A stretch of DNA of 64,000 nucleotides from Branchipolynoe longqiensis (lineage: Eukaryota > Annelida > Polychaeta > Phyllodocida > Polynoidae): the NCBI GenBank assembly GCA_030323885.1, contig CM059193.1:96340852-96404851 (forward strand), given 5' to 3'. Below the pieces are notes generated by a model, which was not told the origin of the DNA, did not search any database, and worked only from the letters and a program-made list of their open reading frames with translations. Of the stretch, positions 55,986 through 64,000 are shown piece by piece (position 1 is the stretch's first letter; each line of letters begins with the position of its first letter). A program made the translations under genes and the position numbers.

Positions 55986-56310
55986 TCCCATGAACTTTGA
56001 AGAGTGGGCTTGTTTCGTGCGTGCGTGTGTGGTTTGTTAGTGAACCCGCCCCCACTGCCGGGTATTGTGGGTGTAAAGTGGGGGCGTTCTATTAAATTAG
56101 AGGGGAGGAGCGTTGGTAGTTGGGGGTGGTTGCAGGTGGATGGGTGTGGGAAAGGGTAGGGTGGTTTTGGGGTGGGTGAGATGATTACCTGGCAATAGTT
56201 TTGTCTAATGCCGAGATTAAAGAGGGCTCTCTTAGATGTTGCAACTGAGAGCAGAGAGGGGCGATGGTGAGGGGGAGGGGCGGGTAGTGATGTGGTGAGG
56301 TGAAGGAGTG
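55986..56310. other. Unique G-rich sequence, no gene
   Basis: Unique sequence between the SINE and the 40-bp array. No coding signal. Confidence 0.4.
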
Positions 56311-56605
56311 AGGGGTGGTGAGTGAGGGGTGGTGACGGAGAGTGAGTGGTGGTCAGGGAGAGTGAGGGGTGGTGACGGAGAGTGAGTGGTGGTCAGGGAG
56401 AGTGAGGGGTGGTGACGGAGAGTGAGTGGTGGTCAGCGATAGTGAGGGGTGGTGACGGAGAGTGAGTGGTGGTCAGGGAGAGTGAGGGGCTCTGACGGAG
56501 AGTGAGTGGTGGTCAGGGAGAGTGAGGGCTGGTGACGGAGAGTGAGTGGTGGTCAGCGATAGTGGGGGGTGGTGACGGAGAGTGAGTGGTGGTCAGGGGG
56601 AGTGA
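56310..56605. repeat. 40-bp minisatellite
   Basis: About seven copies of GGTGACGGAGAGTGAGTGGT plus GGTCAGGGAGAGTGAGGGGT. Confidence 0.92.
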
Positions 56606-56684
56606 GGGTTGGGGAGGGAAGGGATGCTTCCTGAAGCTGAGACGATTGGAGGAGGGTTGGGCGGGCGGTGGGTCTCGACAGCCC

Positions 56685-59190
56685 CTGTGTGTGTGCAGGC
56701 CCTATTTGTGTGCAGCCACTGTGTGTGCAGCCCGGTTTGTGTGCAACCCTTGTCTGTGCGCTGCCCCTCTCTGTGTGCTGGCCCTGTATGTGTGTTGCCT
56801 ATGTATGTGTGATGCCTCTGTCTGTGTGCAGCCCTTAGATGTGTGCTGCCCTCTCTCTGTGGGTTGGTCCTATATGTGTGCTGCCCATGTATGTGCGTTG
56901 CATGTGTATGCGTGCAGCCCATGTATGTGTGTTGCCCATATATGTGTGATTCATATGTATGTGTGCATCCCATGTCTATGTGCTGCCCCTCTCTCTGTGC
57001 TGGCCCTAAATAGGTGCTGCCCCTGCTGGTGTGTTGCATCTGCATGTGGACATCCAATGTATGTGTGCTGCCATATATGTGTGCTCCTCATGGGTGTGCT
57101 GCATCTGTGTGTGCTTCATATGTGTGTAGCCCCTGTATGTGTGCTGCCCCTCTCTGTGTGTTGACCCTGATTGTGTGCTGCCTCTAACTGTATGCAACCC
57201 TTGTATGTGTGCTGCCCATCTCTGTGTACTAGCCCTTTGTGTATGCTGACCATGTATGTGTGCTGTCTCTGTATGCAGCCTATGTATGTCTGAATCCCTT
57301 GTCTATGTGCTGCCCCTCTCTGTGTGCTGGCCATATGTGTGTGCAACCCCTATATGTGTGCAACCCCTATAAGTGTGATGCCCCTGTTTATGTGCTGCCG
57401 TATATGTGTGCTGCCCCTCTCTGTGTGCTGCATATGTATGTGTGCAACCCCGATATATGTGATGTCTCTGTCAGTGTGCAACCCATGTATGCGTGCTGCC
57501 CCTCACTGTGTGATGTGATGGCCCTATGTGTGTGCTGCCTCTGTCTGTGTGCAACCCTTGTCTGTTTGCAGCCCCTGCCTGTGTGCTACCCCTGCCTGTG
57601 TGCAGCCCCTGTATGCGTGCTGCCCCTGACTGTGTTCATCCCCTGTATGTGTGTTGCCTCCGTCTGTCTGCAGCCCCTGCATGTGTGCTGCCTCTGTCTG
57701 TCTTCAGCCCTTGTATGTGTGCAGCCCCTCTCGGTGTGCTGCCCGTGTCTGTGTGCAGCCCAATGTGTGTGTGATGCCTCTGTATGCGTGCATCCCCTTG
57801 GCTGTGTGCTACCTGTGTCTGTGTGCAGCCCTGTCTGTGTGCTGCCCCTGTCTGTACAGTCCCTGTGTGTGCTGTCCCTCTCTGTGTACTGCATCTGTCT
57901 GTGTGGAGCCCCTGTCTGTGGGCGGCCTTTGTCTGTGTGCATCCCCTGTCTGTGTGCATCCCCTATATGTGTGCATCCCCTGTGTGTGTGCTGCCTATGT
58001 GTGTATGCAGCCCCTCTCTGTGTGCATCCCCTGTATGTGTGATGCCCCTATCTGTCTACTGCCTTGGTCTGTGTGGAGCCCCTGTATGTGTGCTGCCCCT
58101 GTCTGTGGGCGGCCTTTGTCTGTGTGCATCCCCTATATGTGTGCATCCCCTATATGTGTGCATCCCATGTATGTGTGCTGCATATGCCTGTGTGCAGCCC
58201 CTCTCTGTGTACATCCCCTGTATGTGGGCTGCCCCTATATGTCTACTGCCTCTGTGTGTGTGGAGCCCCTGTATGTGTGCTGACCCTGTCTGTGGGCGGC
58301 CTTTGTATGTGTGCTGCCCCTGTCTGTGTGCATCACCTATATGTGTGCATCCCGTATGTGTGTGCATCCCCTGTATGTGTGCTGCCTATGTCTGTGTCCA
58401 GCCCCTCTCCGTGTGCATCCCAGGTATGTGGGTTGCCTCTGTCTGTGTGCAACCCCTCTCTGTGTGCTGCCTCTGTATGTGTGCTGCCTCTGTCTGTGTG
58501 CAACCCATATATGTGTGTTGTCTCTGTATGTGTGCAACCCAGACAGAGTGCACCCCATGTATGTGTGCAGCCTCTGTCTGTGTGCATCCCTTGTCTGTGT
58601 GTGACCCTTGTCTGTGTTCAACCCATGTCTGTGTGATGCATCTGTCTTTGTCCTGCTTCTGTCTGTGTGCAGCCCTTGTCTGTGTGCATCCCCTATCTGT
58701 GCGCTGCCTCTGTCTGTTTGCTGCCCCTGTATGTGTGCTGCCTATGTATGTGTGCTGCCTATGTATGTGCACATCCCCTGTCTGTGTGATGCCCCTGTCT
58801 GTGTGCAACCCCTGTCTGTGTGCATCCCCTGCATGTGTGCTGCCTCTGTCTGTGTGCAGCCCCTGTCTGTTTGCTGCCCATGTATGTGTGCTGCCTATGT
58901 ATGTGTGCTGCATCTGTATGTGCACATCCCATGTATGTGTGCTGCCACTGTCTGTGTGCAACCCCTGTCTGTGTGCATCCCCGGCATGTGTGCTGCCTAT
59001 GTCTGTGTGCAGCCCCTGTCTGTTCGCTGCCTCTGTATGTGTGCTGTCCTTGTCTGTGTGCAACCCCTGTCTCTGTGCTGCTTCGTCTATGTGCATCCCC
59101 TGCATGTGTGCTGCCTATGTATGGGTGCTGCCCCTGTATGTGTACTGCCTCTGTATGGGTGCTGCCCCTCTCTGTGTATATCCCATGTTG
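56685..59190. repeat. 17-bp minisatellite
   Basis: About 147 copies of TGTGTGCATCCCCTGTC-like 17-mers with CTGCC/CAGCC/CATCC variants. Cys-rich frames of 487, 267 and 208 codons (plus) and 239 codons (minus) are repeat artefacts. Confidence 0.94.
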
Positions 59191-59535
59191 AGATGGTGCA
59201 CCACCCGCCACCTGCCACACCTCGTATCACGTGACTTCCACACGTGACCCTTATTAGTAATCTTACTCGAGCTGTTCTTGAACTGGGCGCCACCTGCTGG
59301 GTATCTTTGTTACCAAGTAGAGTAAGACCCTGTCAGCTGTCCGGGACTGTGCTGGTTCCTGAACGCGCCCCACCACACTACGGCCTGGTGGGAGACGTCG
59401 CAAGGAAATCAAACCAGCATCAGACGAGAGCACATCATTTGTGTAGTCTGGCTCCAGCTGCATTCGTCAAGGACTCCTCCGTAACCCGCTTAACACGCCT
59501 CCTGTAGGGGCCTAATTAACACAACCCACTGCAGC
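59191..59535. other. Unique sequence with one CTCF-like motif, no gene
   Basis: GGGCGCCACCTGCTGGGT (59285-59302, minus-strand core CCAGCAGGTGGCGC) is a full match to the general CTCF core CCASYAGRKGGCRS. Nothing coding is recognised. Confidence 0.4.
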
Positions 59536-60450
59536 ACACGACGGCACACCACTGTATCATACACCCACAAAACAGCACACCACTGTATCATACATCCACA
59601 ACACAGCACACCACTGTATCAGACACCCACAAAACAGCACACCACTGTATCATACATCCAAAAACAGCACACCACTCAATCGCACATCCAAACACAGCAC
59701 ACCACTGTATCATGTATCCAGAAAACAGCACACCACGGTATCATACATCCAAAAACAGAACACCACTGTATTATACATCCAAAAACAGAACACCACTGTA
59801 TCATACATAAAAAAACAGCACAGCACTGTATCACACATCCAAAAACAGCACATCACTGTATCACACATCCAAAAACAGCACACCACTGTATCACACACCC
59901 AAAAAACAGCACCCCACGGTATCATGCATCCAAAAACAGCACACCCCTGTATCATACATACACAGACAGTATACCACTGTATTATGCATCCCAAAACAGC
60001 AGACCACTGTATCATACATACACCCAACATCACATCAATGTTTCATACATACACAAAACATCACGTCACTGTATCAAGCACCCACACCAGCACATCAGTG
60101 TATCATACATCCAACACCAGCACATCACGGTATCATACATCCAAAAACATCACACCACTGCATCATACATCCAGAAAACAGCACACCACTGGATCATACA
60201 TACACAAACAGCACAACACTGTATCATACATCCACAAAACAGCACATCACTGTATCATACATATACAAAACATCATCCCACTGTATCATACATACACAAA
60301 CAGCACACCACTGTATCATACATCCACAAAACAGCACATCACTGTATCATACATACACAAACAGCACACCACTGTATCATACATCCACAAAACAGCACAC
60401 CACTGTATCATACATCCACACAACAGCACACCACTGTAGCGTACATCCAA
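59536..60450. repeat. 31-bp minisatellite
   Basis: About 29 copies of ACAGCACACCACTGTATCAT plus ACATCCACAAA. Confidence 0.94.
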
Positions 60451-60799
60451 ATGAAGCACAGTGTGCACAAATATATGGTCTTTCGGTCATGGTAGACAAG
60501 CTTGGAATCATATCAATATATCAGGCGACGGAGTTGGGGACCATTGTTATGTAATAGCGATGCAATGTGTGCCCAGTCGCTCTGTGACATATAAATAACT
60601 ATGTGAAAATGTTATAACTCGCAGTGACCAGGATTGCGGTATGATGTCCAGATATTAAGATGCGGTTATTAATTACAGAAATGTTCCCTCCATGCACCAG
60701 GAAGAGTGCAATTGGAGCGAGAACATATATGGATGTTTACTGTAACTGTGTGACAACTACTTGTTACCGCGGGACCGCTGGGTAAGGGCACCCAGCCAT
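60451..60799. other. Unique sequence, no gene
   Basis: No repeat or coding feature is recognised. Confidence 0.4.
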
Positions 60800-61365
60800 T
60801 TGTCTTTTCTTTTTTTTTAAATTTGTTTATAGAAGCTGTGTATATACTGTCCATAGCATATAGGATTGAGTACTCAGGCTTGTTTTCAATGCTGGCTAGC
60901 TGTAGTGGTGGAGTTATCTTATCACACAGTAGCAGTTCAATCAATCAATCAATAGGATACAGCTATAATAGGCCTTGGACCTGTTAGCTGCTCTTAATTA
61001 ATAGAAATGGAGACAGTTTTTCAGATGTGGTCGATCGCAGCAAATGTCACTGGCTCCAGGATATATGTAATGCTTGACCAGTATGCATCCAGTCAGGACT
61101 TGAAACAGTTTACCGACTCTGCTGCTACGACACTCTCCGGCAGGTCATTCCACAGGTCAACCGCCCTAAAGCCGAAAAAGTTGTGTCGCAGGTCCAGTCT
61201 GGAGTACCGCTTCCTCAGCTTCAGGGAGTGCCCCCTGGTCCTGGTGTTGGAGTCTCTGATAAGGGGGCCGCCTGTCTTGTAGATACCATGGAGATATTTG
61301 AATACTTCAATCATATCCCCCCGGGCCCGGTGTTTGATTGCCTGCATTACAGTAGCAGGTAAATG
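60800..61365 (-). mobile_element. 3' end of a CR1-like LINE
   Basis: On the minus strand, 61347 to about 61000 encodes the C-terminus of a LINE ORF2: KHRARGDMIEVFKYLHGIYK, RGHSLKLRKRYSRLDLRHNF and FRAVDLWNDLPESVVAAESV, followed by FKSRLDRYW. This block is typical of the C-terminal end of CR1/L2-type ORF2 proteins. A ~200-bp 3' UTR follows (shared with 28230-28370) and ends in an A-rich stretch near 60810. The polymerase is missing, so it is a severely 5'-truncated copy. Its family differs from the LINE at 11469-13648. Confidence 0.8.
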
Positions 61366-61659
61366 GTTACTTAGTATGGTTAGTAGGATATGTTAGTTTT
61401 TTTTGATTTTCTTGGTGTATATATATTTGATTTTGTCTACTCTTATAACTAGACTAGCCTCCTCATAGTTACATATCATAGGATTACACGTGGTTGTTAA
61501 GTGTGTTATCTGGTTAATTTTGGCATGGTTACCTTCCATTGACCGTCTCGCTGTTGGGCCATGACATATCACATGCCCCTTGTAGTGCGGCTTAGTGGGG
61601 GTTTCCTAGCCGTATTTTACCCTAATATTTAGTCTTTGGTATTCTTGGTGTCGGCTGTG
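61366..61659. other. Unique sequence, no gene
   Basis: No coding or repeat feature is recognised. Confidence 0.4.
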
Positions 61660-61945
61660 GGGTGCACTCAGGATGCTGCCAGAATATGCATCATTAGTGA
61701 GAAGGCGCGTTGTGCACTCAGGACGCTGGCTGAATCTGCATCATTAGTGAGAAGGTGTCAGGTGCACTCAGGATGCTGCCAGAATCTGCATCATTAGTGA
61801 GAAGGTGCGTTGTGCACTCAGGATGCTGCCAGAATCTGCATCATTAGTGAGAAGGTGTCAGGTGCATTCAGGACGCTGGCAGAATCTGCATCATTAGTGA
61901 GAAGGTGCGTTGTGCACTCAGGATGCTGCCAGAATCTGCACACAT
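61660..61945. repeat. 50-bp minisatellite with 100-bp alternation
   Basis: Between five and six copies of CTGCATCATTAGTGAGAAGG plus a ~30-bp remainder. Units alternate GTGCGTTGTGCACTC and GTGTCAGGTGCACTC, giving a dimeric higher order. Confidence 0.9.
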
Positions 61946-62764
61946 TATTGTCACCGTAAATAAAACACTGCTCAACCTGAGACAACAACGTCATCAAAAT
62001 ACTCCTTTTTATTAAGATGCTTTCGATGTCATTCTTGCACGGAGTCCTAACTAATCGCTGCTGTTTTTCTTTTACTGAGAAAAATAACTCCCTAATTTAT
62101 CTAATTTCGTATTGGGTTTCCCAGAGCGGACAGTGAGAATTCTGTATTTCTTCACGGAACCCGGAACCCGCCAGGTGAATTATTAGCGAACTGGACTGCT
62201 GCAGCCTGACAGATGTCACTAATACACGAATACTGCGGGTGTTTAATCCTGTTCAGGATACTTGCCTTTGCACATACCATATTATTAATATTCATTCAGA
62301 TAGAGGTGGGGGGTGTAGATTTGAAGCGGGTTAAAACCGAAAAAATAAAGGAAAGCTTGATGTATTTAACGAAGCATCTACTAGATCTAGAGCCCATTGA
62401 ATGTTGTATCATCGGCTATTGGAGATCAAAAAGATGGTAATTCTGACATATTTCTTTGGAGGAAACCCACTGCTGCCATGTAGGCTACTCTTTCAGATAA
62501 ACAGCAAGGGAGTCTTTTATATGCATTTAACAGGAGACAGGAAGTACATACCACAGCCTTTGATGAACCAGTTGTGGCCCACTGTTTGGAACGGAAAATA
62601 ACCGTAACTGCAAATGGATCCACTGAGCAGGATCGATCCGATGAGTGGCATCGTCAGAGGTAGACACGCTACTGCCTGAGCTGGTCCCGCTCCGGCTTAA
62701 AACCAAATACTCAATGAAGTTGGCTAAATTTAGCTCAACCAATGAGGAGTTGGTACTACATAAG
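61946..62764. other. Unique sequence, no gene assigned
   Basis: A 75-codon plus frame (62213-62440) with a hydrophobic stretch, and frames near 62401-62742, have no recognisable domain or splice context. Confidence 0.35.
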
Positions 62765-63635
62765 GTGTGAATGCCCGTGTGTTGATGCCTTCATGCTGTA
62801 TGACAATGTGTTATTCTTCTGTTTGCTGCCACGCGCTGCCTCCATTGCACCACTGTGAGTAAGCTGGGCACCCGTGTGTGTATAGCTTCATGCTGTATGA
62901 CAATGTGTTATTCTTCTGTTTGCTGCCGCGCCCTGCCTCCATTCCACCAGTGTGAGTAGACTCTGCACCCGTGTGTTTATACCTACATGCTGTATGACAA
63001 TGTGTTATTCTTCTGTTTGCTGCCACGCGCTGCCTCCATTCCACCAGTGTGAGTAAACTGGGCACCCGTGTGTTGGTACCTTCATGCCGTATGACAATGT
63101 GGTATTCTTCTGTTTGCTGGCTCGCCCTGCCTCCATTCCACCAGTGTGAGTAGACTCTGCACCCGTGTGTTTATACCTACATGCTGTATGACAATGTGTT
63201 ATTCTTCTATTTGGTGCCGCGCCCTGCCTCCATTCCACCAGTGTGAGTAGACTCTGCACCCGTGTGTTTATACCTACATGCTGTATGACAATGTGTTATT
63301 CTTCTATTTGGTGCCGCGCCCTGCCTCCATTCCACCAGTGTGAGTAGACTCGGCACCCGTGTGTCGTCTCTTACATGCTGTATGACAATGCATTATTCTT
63401 CTATTTGCTGCCACGCCCTGCCTCCATTCCACCAGTGTGAGTAAACTGGGCACCCATGTGTTGGTGCCTTCATGCCGTATTAAAATGTGTTATTCTTCTG
63501 TTTGCTGCTGCACCCTGCCTCCATTTCACCGGTGTGAGTAACCTGGGTACCACACCCGTGTGTTGATGCCTTCATGCCGTATTACAATGCGTTAATCTTC
63601 TATTTGTCGCCTCCATCCCTCCAGTGTGAGGGTGA
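62765..63635. repeat. ~97-bp minisatellite
   Basis: Nine copies of a ~97-bp unit (CATGCTGTATGACAATGTGT, TATTCTTCTGTTTGCTGCC, CTGCCTCCATTCCACCAGTG, GCACCCGTGTGT), the last copies shortened. The 84-codon minus frames are artefacts of this unit. Confidence 0.93.
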
Positions 63636-64000
63636 AGACGCTAAGGAAGCCACCTCTCAAAGCCCACCCTTTGTTATGTACAACAAACAGCAAGCTGCAC
63701 GCAATGCCAACATTGGCCGTTGGTGGCGCTCTTCACAAACTCACATCTGAGCGCATTTCACAGCCACAAACAGATATACAGACGCACATACACGAGATGA
63801 AAACGTCAGTTTGAGAGTAGAAGTGTAACGGCGTCGGCGGATTGGTTCGGTGGTGAATTAGTGAGGTGGCACACGGGAGCGGGCTGCTTTGAAGCCGGAA
63901 GTGGATCTACTCAATTTACCGCGGAACGTCTGGGGCTGAGGGCGAGCACTGCCACAGTGGGCGGCTTGGTGGCTAACCGGAATGAACTAATAGATTGAGG
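63636..64000. other. Unique sequence, no gene
   Basis: Contains an ETS-like GCCGGAAGTGG (63893-63903) and GTTGGTGGCGCTC near 63720. No coding feature is supported. The window ends here. Confidence 0.35.

Noticed and set aside
57784..59247. 487-codon Cys-rich plus-strand frame
   Set aside because: It is the translation of a 17-bp repeat. Three frames are open, and there is no signal peptide or domain order.
62213..62440. 75-codon frame with a hydrophobic stretch (possible small membrane protein)
   Set aside because: It is a single short frame in unique AT-rich sequence without promoter, splice or homology support.

Overview
This is a window of animal nuclear DNA, most likely from an invertebrate (probably marine), dominated by repeats. 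No bacterial-type operon, tRNA, rRNA or CRISPR array is visible. The evidence for a metazoan is LINE and DIRS-type reverse transcriptases, a dispersed tRNA-derived SINE family, LTRs with a tRNA-Trp-like primer site, TTAGGG telomeric motifs, GT-AG exon-like segments, and vertebrate-style ETS/NRF1/YY1/CTCF-like motifs. I cannot name the species.

By hand estimate about half of the 64 kb is tandem repeat. There are more than 25 unrelated minisatellite families, with units from 5 to about 97 bp. They include a 34-bp array (44.4-49.0 kb), a 41-bp array (40.7-43.7 kb), a 37-bp array (37.1-39.0 kb), a 66-bp array (29.3-31.3 kb), an 11-bp polypurine array (20.3-23.2 kb) and a 17-bp array (56.7-59.2 kb). 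The long predicted reading frames (up to 981 codons) lie inside these arrays and are low-complexity artefacts of repeats without stop codons.

Layout. 0-9 kb: a 1.62-kb tandem duplication and a C-run/CA/TATATAA satellite, split by a 5.4-kb element with ~600-bp terminal inverted repeats and an apparent TATAT target duplication. 9-11.2 kb: CA-rich array. 11.4-13.7 kb: 5'-truncated LINE on the minus strand with a 29-bp target duplication. 14-15.4 kb: the only stretch that looks like a host gene (two or three phase-compatible candidate exons on the minus strand, product unknown). 15.4-18 kb: LTR fragments, each followed by minisatellites. 18.2-23.2 kb: G-rich/purine-rich arrays. 23.4-26.1 kb: 68-bp array, then a 3' fragment of a DIRS-like tyrosine-recombinase retroelement. 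26.9-29 kb: SINEs, one split by an 812-bp inverted-repeat element that itself carries SINEs. 32.9-33.1 kb and 35.6-36.2 kb: CpG-rich islands with promoter/insulator-like motifs. 36.3-37.1 kb: a SINE split by a solo-LTR-like insertion. 39.4-39.9 kb: a better LTR. 49.1-55.5 kb: a nearly full-length but broken DIRS-like element, carrying both a 46-bp array of inverted telomeric repeats and a 586-bp palindrome-rich element. 55.6-64 kb: SINE, more arrays and the 3' end of a CR1-like LINE.

The strongest novel signal is a pair of non-autonomous elements (27079-27890 and 52529-53114) with 5'-TGTA...TACA-3' ends, both inserted at CCGG with the four bases duplicated. In both cases the interrupted host repeat gives the empty-site sequence. 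The second notable signal is amplification of a telomeric palindrome inside a retroelement coding region.
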